From: Chromohalobacter marismortui | Lineage (GTDB): Bacteria > Pseudomonadota > Gammaproteobacteria > Pseudomonadales > Halomonadaceae | Direction of reading: 5' to 3' | Length of the DNA: 64,000 nucleotides | NCBI RefSeq assembly: GCF_004364315.1 | Contig: NZ_SOBR01000005.1 | Location: 1-64,000 of the forward strand | Shown: one piece after another, positions 37,275 to 46,744 of the stretch | Layout of the letters: every line of letters begins with the position of its first letter | Numbering within the stretch: position 1 is the stretch's first letter | The notes under the pieces: model-generated | Seen by the model: only the letters and a program-made list of their open reading frames with translations | What the model was told of the DNA's origin: nothing | The model's database searches: none | Translations under genes and position numbers: made by a program

Positions 37275-37419
37275 AATGCCGCCGGAACGGAGCCATCCGC
37301 TCGTCGGGTAAAGACAACGATCATCCCCGTCTTGATACCGCCGCGCCGCTAGCGCATCAGCATCACTGGTCGCTGAAGGCTGACCATTTCGGCATGTGGC
37401 ATGCTGCGGCAGGTGACGG

Positions 37420-37435
37420 GCTGAATCGTGTCAGC
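37420..37435. promoter_or_regulatory. Cra/FruR operator candidate 1
   Basis: The dyad gctgaatcgtgtcagc has symmetric 5-bp arms (gctga/tcagc) and matches the Cra half-site pattern TGAATCG. It lies about 150 bases upstream of the fruB start. FruR bound here would repress fruBKA until fructose 1-phosphate relieves it. Confidence 0.6.
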
Positions 37436-37450
37436 TATCTTGGGAACAAT

Positions 37451-37463
37451 GCTGAAACGTTCA
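37451..37463. promoter_or_regulatory. Cra/FruR operator candidate 2
   Basis: The string gctgaaacgttca is very close to the Cra consensus TGAAACGTTTCA (core tgaaacgttca). It lies 15 bases from candidate 1 and about 117 bases upstream of fruR. Confidence 0.65.
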
Positions 37464-37579
37464 TCGCGATTTATCAAGCAACACGATACTAGACCTTCGC
37501 AGGGGCAGGCAGGCAAGACGGCGTGTCAGCCTCTAGAATGGACCCTTTTGTGTGACCGGCTCGATCAAGGAATGCACCC

Positions 37580-38587
37580 ATGACTCTCGCAGAAATCGCT
37601 CGACTGGCCGGCGTCTCGCGCACCACCGCCAGCTACGTGATCAACGGCCAGGCCGCCGAGCGACGGATCCGGCCGGAGACTGTGGCACACGTCATGGCCG
37701 TGGTCGCCAAGCACGATTACCGCATCGATGCACAGGCGGCGGCGTTGCGTCGGGGCGCCAGCCGAACGCTGGGGTTCATCGTGCCGGACCTGGAAAACAC
37801 CAGTTATGCCCGCCTGGCCAAGCGTCTCGAGAATGGCGCGCGCCGGCTGGGCTATCAGTTGCTGATCGCCGGCTCGGACGATGATCCGGACACCGAACGC
37901 GAGCTGGCCCGTGCCTTGCGCGCCCAGCGCTGCGATGCGCTGATCGTCGCCAGCAGCCTGGCCATGGACGACCCCTTCTATCCCGACTTGATGGCAGGCG
38001 GCCTGCCGATCATCGCGCTCGACCGCACTCTCGACCCGGCGCGTGTGGTCTGCGTCGTCAGCAACAATACCCAAGCCGCAGGCGCCCTGACGCGTTCGGT
38101 GCTCGACGCCGACGTCTCGCGCATCGCTTGGCTGGATGCGGTACCGGAACTGTCGATCAGCGTGGAGCGACGCGAGGGATTTCTGGAGACCATTCGCCAG
38201 GCATCGCTCGACACTCCGATATTGCTCAGCGGCGCGCGCTACGACCGCGCCACCGGTGCCGCTCTCATGCGACGCCTGATCGACGAACACGGCGTTCCCG
38301 ATGCCCTGGTCACCGCCTCCTATGTACTGCTCGATGGCGTCTTCGACGTGCTGCTCGAACAAGGGGGGTTGCCTGAGCGGCTGCGTCTGGCCACGTTCGG
38401 CGACGACCGCCTGCTGGATTTCTTGCCGGTGGCGGTCAATTCGCTGCCCCAGCACCATGACCGCATCGCCGAGCTGGCCCTGCAGCGCGCCATGCAGGCG
38501 GCACGTGGCGACTATCGCCCGGGAGTGGATATCGTCGAACGCGACCTCAAGCTGCGTCACCCTGCGCCGACGCACGACACTGGATGA
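37580..38587 (+). CDS. fruR: LacI-family catabolite repressor/activator FruR (Cra)
   Basis: A 335-residue regulator. The N-terminal HTH MTLAEIARLAGVSRTTASYV and the following hinge (AERRIRPETVAHVMAVVAKH, then AAALRRGASRTLGFIVPDLE) match Cra. The periplasmic-binding-protein-like effector domain follows. In pseudomonads FruR responds to fructose 1-phosphate. It is divergent from fruBKA with operator-like dyads between, so it likely controls that operon and possibly itself. Its stop overlaps the next gene's first candidate ATG. Confidence 0.93.
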   Translation: MTLAEIARLAGVSRTTASYVINGQAAERRIRPETVAHVMAVVAKHDYRIDAQAAALRRGASRTLGFIVPDLENTSYARLAKRLENGARRLGYQLLIAGSDDDPDTERELARALRAQRCDALIVASSLAMDDPFYPDLMAGGLPIIALDRTLDPARVVCVVSNNTQAAGALTRSVLDADVSRIAWLDAVPELSISVERREGFLETIRQASLDTPILLSGARYDRATGAALMRRLIDEHGVPDALVTASYVLLDGVFDVLLEQGGLPERLRLATFGDDRLLDFLPVAVNSLPQHHDRIAELALQRAMQAARGDYRPGVDIVERDLKLRHPAPTHDTG

Positions 38588-40548
38588 CGGCATGCCCAGC
38601 GCCCGTTATGCTGGCGTCCATGAAGCAGTCTTACGCCTCTTTACCTGACGTTCTCGCCGGTCCCATCCTGCGTCGCGCACTCCCCAACCGCCTGGTGATC
38701 TGGCTGGTCGGATCGCGTTCGCTCGATCTGACGTTGACCTTGCACGTCGACGACGCCCAGGTCCCGAATCAGCGTTTCACGCTGGATAGCTCGCTGTGCC
38801 GGCGTTTGCCGGTGGGCGAACGCGCATGGCTGCACCTCATCGACGTACCGCTCGCCACGCCACTGCCCCACGACCGACCGATTGGCTATGACCTACGCGT
38901 GGCCGACGGCGGCGATGGCAGCACAGCGGGTATCGCCGACTGGGCACCGCATCTCCTGTATGACGGTGCCGATCGTCCTTGCTTCGTGTTGCGCGCACGT
39001 TTCGACTCGCTGCTCCACGGTTCATGTCGCAAACCGCACCATCCCTCCGGCGATGGTCTGGTACGCGCCGACGCGCATGTCGAGGCCTCGCGCGACACCT
39101 TCGAGCGCATGCCCGCAGCCCTCTTGATGACGGGCGATCAGATCTATGCCGATGATGTCGCCGGGCCGCTGCTGGTCGCCATCCATGCGCTCATCCGGCG
39201 ACTGGGACTCTTCGGCGAATGTGTGCAAGGCGCCTTGGTCGAGGATGCAGACGGCCTCTACGCACACCCCGATACGTATTATCACCGCGAACGCTTGCTG
39301 CCTGCGTTCAAGGCCAACGACAAGCTCCGCGAGCGCTTCTTCGGCGGTGTTCGTAAACCGGTCTTCACCACCAGCAGTGCGCACAACCATCTGATCACGC
39401 TGGCCGAGGTCACGGCCATGTATTTGCTGACCTGGTCGCCAACGCCCTGGGCGCTGATCGAGGTTGAACGTCCCCCCCTCGACGACGCACTTGCCGAGAC
39501 TTTCGACACCGAAGCCGCGACCATCGCGGCCTTTCGCGAGGGCCTGCCCCGCGCCGCGCGCGTGATGGCACACCTACCGACCTTGATGATCTTCGACGAT
39601 CATGACGTCACCGACGACTGGAACCTGTCCGCGGCCTGGGAAGAAACCGCCTACGGTCATCCATTCTCGCGCCGTATCATCGGCAATGCCTTGCTCGGCT
39701 ACTTGCTCTTTCAAGGCTGGGGCAACGACCCTGATGCCTTCCGCTCGCTGTGGCCCACGCTGGGCGCGCTATTCGAACACCGCGACGCCGAGGGGCGCCT
39801 CGACTGCCAGACACAGGACGCCCTCCTCGAGCAGCTGTATGCGTTCGACCACTGGCATTATCAACTGCCCTCCACACCACGCCTGGTGGTACTCGATACG
39901 CGCACACACCGCTGGCGCAGCGAGCGGCGGCGCCATCATCCGTCGGGGTTGATGGACTGGGAGGCCCTGAGCGAACTCCAGCAGACACTGCTCGGACAGC
40001 ATGCCGTGATCGTGGTCTCGCCGGCGCCGATGTTCGGGGTGAAGTTGATCGAGGGCATACAGCGTTTATTCACGCTGGTGGGCAAACCGCTGCTGGTGGA
40101 TGCAGAAAACTGGATGGCCCACCGCGGCGCGGCCAGCGTCATGCTCAATATCTTTCGGCATACCCGCACACCCGGCAATTACGTGATTCTCTCCGGCGAT
40201 GTGCACTATTCCTTTGTCTACGATATCGAGATTCGCCACCGCCGCCATGGCCCACGCCTGTGGCAAATCACCAGCAGCGGCCTGAAGAACGAGTTTCCGG
40301 TGCGCCTTCTGGATGTCTTCGATCGCCTCGATCGCTGGCTGTATGCGCCGGCGTCGCCGCTCAATTGGTTCACCAAGCGTCGCCCCATGCACATTCGCCC
40401 GCGCCAACCGCAAGGTGCCAGTCACGGCGAGCGACTGTGGAATCAAGCCGGCATCGGGCTGGTCAACCTGGACACACAAGGCCGCCCCGCCAGCGTCGCG
40501 CAATTAGGCGCCGACGGCAGCACCACATACTTCCTGACGGACGACTGA
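38584..40548 (+). CDS. PhoD-like metallophosphatase (alkaline phosphatase D family)
   Basis: A 654-residue protein. Metal-site motifs of the PhoD family are visible: LLMTGDQIYADDV, MIFDDHDVTDDWNL and ILSGDVHYSFVYDIE. The first 160 residues form a beta-rich N-terminal domain. No signal peptide is visible, unlike secreted PhoD, so it may be cytoplasmic. The ATG at 38584 overlaps the fruR stop (ATGA); a second ATG at 38620 (MKQSYASLPDVLAG) is a possible alternative start. The substrate (phosphodiester, phosphomonoester or other) cannot be told from sequence. Confidence 0.85.
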   Translation: MTACPAPVMLASMKQSYASLPDVLAGPILRRALPNRLVIWLVGSRSLDLTLTLHVDDAQVPNQRFTLDSSLCRRLPVGERAWLHLIDVPLATPLPHDRPIGYDLRVADGGDGSTAGIADWAPHLLYDGADRPCFVLRARFDSLLHGSCRKPHHPSGDGLVRADAHVEASRDTFERMPAALLMTGDQIYADDVAGPLLVAIHALIRRLGLFGECVQGALVEDADGLYAHPDTYYHRERLLPAFKANDKLRERFFGGVRKPVFTTSSAHNHLITLAEVTAMYLLTWSPTPWALIEVERPPLDDALAETFDTEAATIAAFREGLPRAARVMAHLPTLMIFDDHDVTDDWNLSAAWEETAYGHPFSRRIIGNALLGYLLFQGWGNDPDAFRSLWPTLGALFEHRDAEGRLDCQTQDALLEQLYAFDHWHYQLPSTPRLVVLDTRTHRWRSERRRHHPSGLMDWEALSELQQTLLGQHAVIVVSPAPMFGVKLIEGIQRLFTLVGKPLLVDAENWMAHRGAASVMLNIFRHTRTPGNYVILSGDVHYSFVYDIEIRHRRHGPRLWQITSSGLKNEFPVRLLDVFDRLDRWLYAPASPLNWFTKRRPMHIRPRQPQGASHGERLWNQAGIGLVNLDTQGRPASVAQLGADGSTTYFLTDD

Positions 40549-40578
40549 CGCCAAACGCGACCGGCCCAGACGTCCGGC

Positions 40579-41088
40579 TTACGACAAGGTACGCGGCGCA
40601 GGAGAATCGCCGACGTCGGAAGACGGCGCATGCGCGGCGTGCAAGCGTGCGATCAATTGATCCTCGAGCGCGAAACGCTCGGTAAGGGCCTTGCTCAGGC
40701 GCTCGAGCCAAGCCGGCAAACGCGTCACATAATGCTGACAACGCGTCGGCGTCGAGTAGTCATTGTCGAACTCCAGCACCATCTGCGTGGACATCTCCAG
40801 CCGCGCGAGCAGACGATCGGCCAGCGCCAAGGCGTCTCGGTCATCGAACGCCACCGCCTCATCGCGCAGCTTCGGATAGACTTCGAAATGCCCACCGCTG
40901 ATGTAGTCCATCAAGGCTTCGCTGAAGGCATCGATGCGCGCCTTGGACACCGATTCCAATTCCGCGTCGCAGGCCTCGCGCAGCTCCATCAGCGTCACCA
41001 GCATGTCATAGCGTTGTTGTAGCCAGCGGTCGATGAGCGTATGCACACCCCCCCAACGCTCGAGGGCCGTCTTGGTATCTTCCAGCAT
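40579..41088 (-). CDS. rsd: Rsd/AlgQ family anti-sigma-70 regulator
   Basis: A 169-residue helical protein starting MLEDTKTALERWGGVHTLID. The family body is clear: WLQQRYDMLVTLMEL, ARIDAFSEALMDYISGGHFE (binding to sigma-70 region 4) and VLEFDNDYSTPT. Rsd in E. coli and AlgQ in Pseudomonas bind the housekeeping sigma factor and shift RNA polymerase toward alternative sigma factors. The last 20 residues are unrelated to family members. It is followed upstream by dsbB, as in P. aeruginosa, where algQ lies beside a dsbB-like gene. Confidence 0.9.
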   Translation of the reverse strand: MLEDTKTALERWGGVHTLIDRWLQQRYDMLVTLMELREACDAELESVSKARIDAFSEALMDYISGGHFEVYPKLRDEAVAFDDRDALALADRLLARLEMSTQMVLEFDNDYSTPTRCQHYVTRLPAWLERLSKALTERFALEDQLIARLHAAHAPSSDVGDSPAPRTLS

Positions 41089-41166
41089 GATGAACCTCTC
41101 CTGTCATGGCGAGCGGGCCACTCCCTGACATTGAGGAAGGCGGCGCTCCCGCCGCTTTCCCGCCCC

Positions 41167-41685
41167 TCAACGGCGGCGAATCACGATACCGGCCAGCATG
41201 CCTAGCGGAATCAGCAACAACACGGCGAACCCCACCAGCGTCCATTGCGGGATCGACATGCCCAGCAGCAAGCCATGTATCTCGGCGCATTCTCCCGAGC
41301 CGGACAGCACTCGCGAGATGACGCTCCACAATGGCAGCACTTCCAGCATGTAGTCCAGTCCCGGGCCGCAACTCGGCACGCTTTCCGGTGGCAGCGATTG
41401 CAGCCATACGTGACGCGCGGCGAGCGCCACCCCCAATCCCGCCGCCAGGGCACCCAAACCGGCATAAACGCCGCGCCCGACACGCCCTCCTGGATTGTGC
41501 ACCGCACCTACCGTGAAGACGAGCGCCGCGAGCAACACCGCAATGCGCTGCCCGATGCACAGCGGACAGGGCGTCAGCCCATAGACATATTGCAATACCA
41601 AGGCCACGCCCATCATCAGCACGCACATCGCCAGGCCCAGCAAACAGCCTCGACGCACGTTCATCGCGGCCAATCGGATCATCAT
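41167..41685 (-). CDS. dsbB: Disulfide bond formation protein DsbB
   Basis: A 172-residue membrane protein starting MMIRLAAMNVRRGCLLG after AAGGAGACG. Four membrane helices are visible. The first periplasmic loop holds the redox pair in LTPCPLCIGQR. The second holds Cys residues in SVPSCGPGLDYMLEV and SGSGECAEIHG. This matches DsbB, which reoxidises DsbA with quinone. A 37-residue in-frame upstream extension overlaps the gshA terminator and is rejected. Confidence 0.93.
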   Translation of the reverse strand: MMIRLAAMNVRRGCLLGLAMCVLMMGVALVLQYVYGLTPCPLCIGQRIAVLLAALVFTVGAVHNPGGRVGRGVYAGLGALAAGLGVALAARHVWLQSLPPESVPSCGPGLDYMLEVLPLWSVISRVLSGSGECAEIHGLLLGMSIPQWTLVGFAVLLLIPLGMLAGIVIRRR

Positions 41686-41742
41686 TGTCACGTCTCCTTG
41701 GACAGTACGACTCGTCTCGTGTTGGGTCCTTGCTTGCTCATG

Positions 41743-41774
41743 AAAAAAGCCTGTACCGCAGGTACGGCACAGGC
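41743..41774 (-). terminator. Rho-independent terminator after gshA
   Basis: Reading leftward, gcctgtgcc pairs with ggtacaggc (one G-U pair) around an 8-base loop, followed directly by six T. It lies 18 bases past the gshA stop and separates gshA from dsbB. Confidence 0.88.
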
Positions 41775-41792
41775 CTTGAACAACGCATCGAC

Positions 41793-43403
41793 TCACGCGA
41801 CGCTAAGGGGTTTGCCTGCGCGCTCGAAATAATGCGCCAGGAAGGTCGCGAAATCCTCGTGATCGGCGCGCTCGATGTCGCCTTGCTGTTGGTGCGAGGT
41901 CTCGACGAGCTGCTCGAACAGCGCCTGCCGGGCGCGATCCATGGGCGCTTCACGCAGTTCGGCCGCCTGTTGCTCGGCCAGCTCGCGCATCTGATCGAGG
42001 TACTCCTTGTTCTCGTTGACCAGTTGGGCATAAAGCTGGCCGGACGGCGTCAATTCAGGGGCGTCGAGACGCGGTGCGAGTGCCGCGAGAGCGTCGCGAT
42101 GCGGCGAGCCTTCCTCATTGGTATCGAGCAGCTCGGCGACGCCCTCGAGCTCGGTGAAGATGTCATGGCCCCAGTCACGCAAATAGCGCTGGCGATCGCC
42201 GACACTCAGCTTGAGCTCGGGATCGCGACCACGCTCCACGACCAGACGGCGGTTATCGTCGAGGCGATCGCATTCCTCGTCGGGAATCCAGGGGCTTTCG
42301 GAGAGTAGACACCACATCAGGAAGGTATCCAGGAAGCGCATCTGCGTTTCGTCGATACCCAACGGCGTGAAAGGATCGAGATCCAGGCAGCGCACCTCGA
42401 TGTATTCGACGCCGCGCGCCTCCAGCGCCTGCGTGGGCGTCTCATCGTGACGCGCCACGCGCTTGGGACGAATGTCGCTGTAATACTCGTTCTCGATCTG
42501 CAGGATATTGGCGTTGAGCTGGCGCCAATCGCCGTCCACGTTGACGCCGACGCGCTGATAATCCGGCCACGGCGTGCTGATCGCATGCCGCAGCGTGCCT
42601 ACGTAGTTGGACAACGAATTGAAGCAGATCTTGAGCTGCTCCTGCACCTTGTTCTGGTACCCAAGATCGGACATGCGCAGGCTGGTGGCATAACGTCCCG
42701 CCAAGGTGTGCTCGCCCAGCGCCTCGAGATGCTCCGGTGCCGGCCCGGTCAGGAAGCTGCGGTCCAACGCCGGTGACGCCCCGAACAGGTACAACAGCAA
42801 CCAGCTATGACGGCGGAAGTTGCGGATCAGGTCGAAATAGCGGCTGGAGCGATAGCCCTCCAGGCTCTCGCCGTCGCGGCCTTCGAGCTCACGCAGCATC
42901 GGCCACAGGTTCTCGGGCAATGAGACGTTGTAGTGGACGCCGGCAATGGACTGCATGATGCGCCCATAACGGACGTCGAGCCCCTTGCGGTAGACATGTT
43001 TCATGGTGCCGACGTTGGAAGTGCCGTAATCGGCAATGGCCACGCTGTCGTTGCCATCCAGGCGGCTCGGCATGCTCGCCGGCCAGATCAATTCATCGCC
43101 GAGCTGGCGATAGCTGTAACGCAGCAGATCACCGAGAAACGCCAGCGCATCGTCGGGGCGACAATAGACCGGCGTGATGTATTCGAGCAATGCTTCCGAG
43201 TAATCGGTGGTGATATAAGGATGCGCGAGCTTGGAGCCCAGGGAATGGGGATGGGGCGTCTGAGCGATGCGCCCAGCGCCATCGACGCGCAAGCCTTCCT
43301 TCTCGATGCCGCGGCGCAAGCGGCCGAATCGCCCTTGGCGAGCCAGCCCGTGCATGCGCTGAATGGCGGTGGCGAGTGCTTCGGACAAGATAAATTCCCT
43401 CAT
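41793..43403 (-). CDS. gshA: Glutamate-cysteine ligase
   Basis: A 536-residue enzyme of the first step of glutathione synthesis. The start MREFILSEALATAIQRMHGL at 43403 is chosen over an upstream GTG/ATG extension without family character. Conserved features are GIEKEGLRVDGAGRI, YITTDYSEALLEYITPVY, DVRYGRIMQSIAGVHYNVS and EYIEVRCLDLDPFTPLGID. Length is typical of the proteobacterial GshA type. It lies downstream of tex, as in Pseudomonas. Confidence 0.96.
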   Translation of the reverse strand: MREFILSEALATAIQRMHGLARQGRFGRLRRGIEKEGLRVDGAGRIAQTPHPHSLGSKLAHPYITTDYSEALLEYITPVYCRPDDALAFLGDLLRYSYRQLGDELIWPASMPSRLDGNDSVAIADYGTSNVGTMKHVYRKGLDVRYGRIMQSIAGVHYNVSLPENLWPMLRELEGRDGESLEGYRSSRYFDLIRNFRRHSWLLLYLFGASPALDRSFLTGPAPEHLEALGEHTLAGRYATSLRMSDLGYQNKVQEQLKICFNSLSNYVGTLRHAISTPWPDYQRVGVNVDGDWRQLNANILQIENEYYSDIRPKRVARHDETPTQALEARGVEYIEVRCLDLDPFTPLGIDETQMRFLDTFLMWCLLSESPWIPDEECDRLDDNRRLVVERGRDPELKLSVGDRQRYLRDWGHDIFTELEGVAELLDTNEEGSPHRDALAALAPRLDAPELTPSGQLYAQLVNENKEYLDQMRELAEQQAAELREAPMDRARQALFEQLVETSHQQQGDIERADHEDFATFLAHYFERAGKPLSVA

Positions 43404-43596
43404 GTCTGGGAAAAGCACGGCTTTTCCCCTAGGTGTCACCGGTGGATCGTGTCTTGCCGGCATCGCCGGACGATCTCATGTGTGCGGCTAACGGAAACAT
43501 CGCCGGGAACGCCCCGGCGAACCGTCGGCCCCCTGAGCGCGCCGCATGAAAAAACCATTATGGAGGCGGCCGGCCACCTTTCAAGGCAAATCGCAC

Positions 43597-45936
43597 TCAC
43601 GCGGTGTTTCTCGACTGACGGCGCGCCTTCGCCAGCGCCTCGCCGAGCGCACCGAGCCCCGCGTTCGCCGGTGTCGACTCGTGCTTGTCGCCCCCGCCGC
43701 GCGGGCCGCGCGAGCGACGCGACTCACCACCGCTCGCGGCATCACCCGGCGCATCGCTCATGCGCATGGACAACCCAATCCGGGCACGTTCGAGATCCAC
43801 CTGCATGACCTTCACCTTGACGATATCGCCGGCCTTGACCACTTGGCGCGGGTCTTCGATGAACTTTTCGGAGAGTGCCGAGATATGCACCAGACCATCC
43901 TGGTGGACGCCGATATCCACGAAGGCCCCGAAGTGCGTGACATTGGTCACGCTGCCCTCGAGCACCATGCCCGGTTCGAGATCCTCGAGCGTTTCCACGC
44001 CTTCGCGAAATTCGGCGGCCTTGAACTCGGGGCGCGGATCGCGACCGGGCTTGTCGAGTTCCTTGAGAATGTCGCTGATCGTCGGCACGCCGAAGGTGTC
44101 ATCGACGTAATCGGCCGGATTGAGCGACGTCAGGAAGTCACTGTCGCCGATCACGCCGGCTAGTTCCCGCGCATGACGCTGGGCGATGCGATTGACCACC
44201 GTGTAGGCCTCGGGGTGCACGGCGCTGGCATCGAGCGGATGGTCACCATCCGCGATACGCAAGAACCCCGCGCACTGCTCGAAGGTCTTGGGCCCCAGCC
44301 GGCTGACATCCAGCAGCTCACGGCGCGATGTGAAGCGTCCCTTGGCATCGCGCTGGGCGACGATATTCTCGGCCAGCGTCGGGTTGAGGCCGGAAACACG
44401 AGACAACAAGGCGCCGGACGCCGTGTTGAGCTCGACGCCCACGGCGTTGACGCAGTCCTCGATGACCGCCTCCAGACTACGCGAGAGCTGTACCTGAGAC
44501 ACATCGTGCTGGTACTGGCCGACGCCGATGGACTTGGGCTCGATCTTGACCAGCTCGGCGAGGGGGTCCTGCAGGCGCCGGGCGATGGAGATCGCGCCAC
44601 GCACGGTGACGTCGAGCTGCGGAAATTCGCGCGAGGCGAGTTCGGAGGCCGAGTACACCGACGCCCCCGCCTCGCTGACCATGACCTTGGCCAGCGGCCG
44701 CGATGCCTGCTTGACGACCTCGCCGGCGAGCTTGTCGGTCTCGCGACTGGCAGTGCCATTGCCCACGGCGATCAGGGCCACGTCATGCTTGTCGACCAGC
44801 CCCGCCAGGGTGGCCAGAGACTGAGCCCAACGCTTCTGTGGCGCATGGGGGTAAATCACCGTATCTTCCAGATACTTGCCGGTCGCATCGACGACCACGA
44901 CCTTGCAGCCCGTGCGCAATCCCGGGTCGATGGCCAACGTGGCTTTCGCCCCGGCCGGCGCCGCCAGCAACAAATCCTTGAGGTTGGCGGCGAACACCTC
45001 GATGGCCTCGCGCTCGGCGCGTTCGCGCAGGCGGCCCATCAATTCGGTCTCGAGGTGAGTATACAGCTTGACCCGCCACGTCCAGCGCACCACTTCCTTG
45101 AGCCAACGCGAGGCCGGCTGCGTGGCGTTGAGTGCCACGCCGACATGCTTGGCAATGGCGACCTCGGCGGGATGCACCTCGGCATCCTCCTCGCCCGGCA
45201 AACGAATCGCCAACGACAGCACGCCCTCGTTGCGCCCCCGGAACATGGCCAGTGCACGATGCGACGGCACCTTGGCGAACACTTCGTCGTGTTCGAAGTA
45301 ATCGGAGAACTTCGCGCCTTCCTGCGCCTTGCCACTCATCACGCGCGACACCAGCTGCCCTTCGCTCCACAGGCGTTCACGTAACTGCCCGACCAGGTCG
45401 GGATCTTCACTGAAGCGTTCCATGAGGATCTGCTTGGCACCATCCAAGGCGGCCTTGGCATCCTCGATGGCGGGTGTCTCGCCTTCGGCGGCACGCACAT
45501 AGTTGACCGCTTCGCTCTCGGGGTCGAGAGCGGGATCGGCCAAGAGCGCCTCCGCCAGCGGTTCGAGACCTGCCTCACGGGCAATCTGCGCCTTGGTGCG
45601 ACGCTTCTTCTTGTAGGGCAGGTACAGATCCTCGAGGCGCTGCTTGGTATCGGCGGCCTGGATCAACGCCGCCAGGGAGTCGGTCAATTTGCCCTGTTCG
45701 TCGATGCTGGCGAGTACCGCGTCACGGCGCTCTTCCAGCTCACGCAAATAACGCAGACGCTCTTCGAGCGTGCGTAGCTGGATGTCATCCAGCCCACCGG
45801 TGGCTTCCTTGCGGTAACGAGAAATGAAGGGCACGGTAGCACCGTCATCGAGCAGCGCCACGGCGGCACTGACCTGCTGGGAACGAACGGCGAGTTCTTC
45901 GGCGAGCCGAGAAACGATCTTGAGATTGGCGTCCAT
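43597..45936 (-). CDS. tex: Tex family transcription accessory RNA-binding protein
   Basis: A 779-residue protein. The N-terminal helical domain ([34 protein letters not shown]) is followed by a YqgF/RNase-H-like core ([19 protein letters not shown]) and helix-hairpin-helix modules. The C-terminal S1 RNA-binding domain reads [20 protein letters not shown] and [17 protein letters not shown]. The last 50 residues are a Gly/Arg/Ser-rich tail. Tex binds structured nucleic acids and affects transcription and stress tolerance. In E. coli the orthologue yhgF lies near pck, and here pckA is also close. Confidence 0.96.
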   Translation of the reverse strand: MDANLKIVSRLAEELAVRSQQVSAAVALLDDGATVPFISRYRKEATGGLDDIQLRTLEERLRYLRELEERRDAVLASIDEQGKLTDSLAALIQAADTKQRLEDLYLPYKKKRRTKAQIAREAGLEPLAEALLADPALDPESEAVNYVRAAEGETPAIEDAKAALDGAKQILMERFSEDPDLVGQLRERLWSEGQLVSRVMSGKAQEGAKFSDYFEHDEVFAKVPSHRALAMFRGRNEGVLSLAIRLPGEEDAEVHPAEVAIAKHVGVALNATQPASRWLKEVVRWTWRVKLYTHLETELMGRLRERAEREAIEVFAANLKDLLLAAPAGAKATLAIDPGLRTGCKVVVVDATGKYLEDTVIYPHAPQKRWAQSLATLAGLVDKHDVALIAVGNGTASRETDKLAGEVVKQASRPLAKVMVSEAGASVYSASELASREFPQLDVTVRGAISIARRLQDPLAELVKIEPKSIGVGQYQHDVSQVQLSRSLEAVIEDCVNAVGVELNTASGALLSRVSGLNPTLAENIVAQRDAKGRFTSRRELLDVSRLGPKTFEQCAGFLRIADGDHPLDASAVHPEAYTVVNRIAQRHARELAGVIGDSDFLTSLNPADYVDDTFGVPTISDILKELDKPGRDPRPEFKAAEFREGVETLEDLEPGMVLEGSVTNVTHFGAFVDIGVHQDGLVHISALSEKFIEDPRQVVKAGDIVKVKVMQVDLERARIGLSMRMSDAPGDAASGGESRRSRGPRGGGDKHESTPANAGLGALGEALAKARRQSRNTA

Positions 45937-46029
45937 GGAATCCTTGACTTTGCAGCGGCTGGCGATACAGCGACAAAACTTCGCGACAAGGTATCACATG
46001 CCCGCCGGCACCGGGAGACGCAGGACGCG

Positions 46030-46135
46030 ACGAGGCCTTGTCTGAAAAGTCAACGAGCATGAACAGACAAGGCGCAATGACCTTGGGACGTAACAGCCGA
46101 AGACCGGCCCGAAGGGTGAGCGTAGCGCATCACAT
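46030..46135. repeat. Putative dispersed intergenic repeat with a 10-bp hairpin
   Basis: Between the msrB stop and the tex start lies a block with an inverted repeat gccttgtctg (46035-46044) / cagacaaggc (46064-46073) and the string ccttgggacgtaacagccga, then ccgaagggtgagcgtagcgc. Blocks of this look recur as non-coding repeats in related genomes, from memory. Only one copy is in this window, so the call needs a genome-wide comparison. The hairpin may also terminate msrB transcription. Confidence 0.4.
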
Positions 46136-46160
46136 CGGCGAAAAGACGGCCTGGGCTCGC

Positions 46161-46658
46161 TCAGGCCGGTACGAAGCGCAGCGCCAACCCATTGTTGCAC
46201 CAGCGCAGGCCGGTCGGCTCGGGGCCATCCTCGAAAACGTGACCTTGATGGCCGCCGCAACGCGCGCAGTGATATTCGGTGCGCGGAATCAGCATCACCA
46301 GGTCCAGCTCGGTCAGCAAATGGCCTTCGATGTGATCGTAGAAGCTCGGCCAGCCGGTGCCGGAATCAAACTTGGTGTGCGAGGAGAACAACGGCAGGTC
46401 GCAACCGGCGCAGCGGTATTCCCCGGGTCGCGTCTCGTGATTGAGCGGACTGCTGCCGGGCGGCTCGGTCTCGGCCTCGCGCAGGATACGATAACGCGCC
46501 TCGCTGAGACGCTCACGCCACTCAGAAGCGCTCAAGTCGAGCGGCTGGATATCCGCACTGCGTTCCAGCGACAACGTGGGCCGCGCCAACACGATGCTCG
46601 GCACCGCGCCCAACAGGCCCGCGGCACCCAACCACCCCAGAAAACGACGTCGATGCAT
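46161..46658 (-). CDS. msrB: Exported peptide-methionine (R)-S-oxide reductase
   Basis: A 165-residue protein. The N-terminus MHRRRFLGWLGAAGLLGAVP is a twin-arginine type signal followed by a hydrophobic core and a likely cleavage site near IVLARP. The MsrB domain has both zinc-binding pairs (YRCAGCDLPLF and YHCARCGGHQGHVFEDGP) and the catalytic Cys in GLRWCNNGLALRF. FDSGTGWPSFYDHI is the substrate loop. It would repair oxidised methionine in periplasmic proteins. It is read from the same strand as pckA, 86 bases downstream of it with a hairpin between. Confidence 0.9.
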   Translation of the reverse strand: MHRRRFLGWLGAAGLLGAVPSIVLARPTLSLERSADIQPLDLSASEWRERLSEARYRILREAETEPPGSSPLNHETRPGEYRCAGCDLPLFSSHTKFDSGTGWPSFYDHIEGHLLTELDLVMLIPRTEYHCARCGGHQGHVFEDGPEPTGLRWCNNGLALRFVPA

Positions 46659-46681
46659 GACCTACCCTCCTTGCAATGCAC

Positions 46682-46714
46682 AACGGGGAGAGCCGATGAC
46701 CGGCCCTCCCCGTT
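46682..46714 (-). terminator. Hairpin after pckA
   Basis: A perfect 9-bp stem aacggggag / ctccccgtt with a 15-base loop lies 30 bases past the pckA stop. The downstream T tract is weak (gttgtg), so termination efficiency is uncertain. Confidence 0.6.
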
Positions 46715-46744
46715 AGAGACACATTTCGCGGATTCGTTCGCCGG

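Larger units (their letters stand above)
37275..37579. promoter_or_regulatory. Divergent fruB/fruR control region
   Basis: A 305-bp region without a gene between the divergent fru operon and its LacI-type regulator. It holds two Cra-like dyads (annotated separately) and an AAGG ribosome site 8 bases before fruR. A shorter AT-rich stretch at 37460-37500 probably contains the promoters. Confidence 0.7.

Noticed and set aside
35799-37352. A 517-codon plus-strand ORF
   Set aside because: Antisense to fruB; composition (His, Arg, Gln, Gly rich) is that of a reverse-frame shadow.
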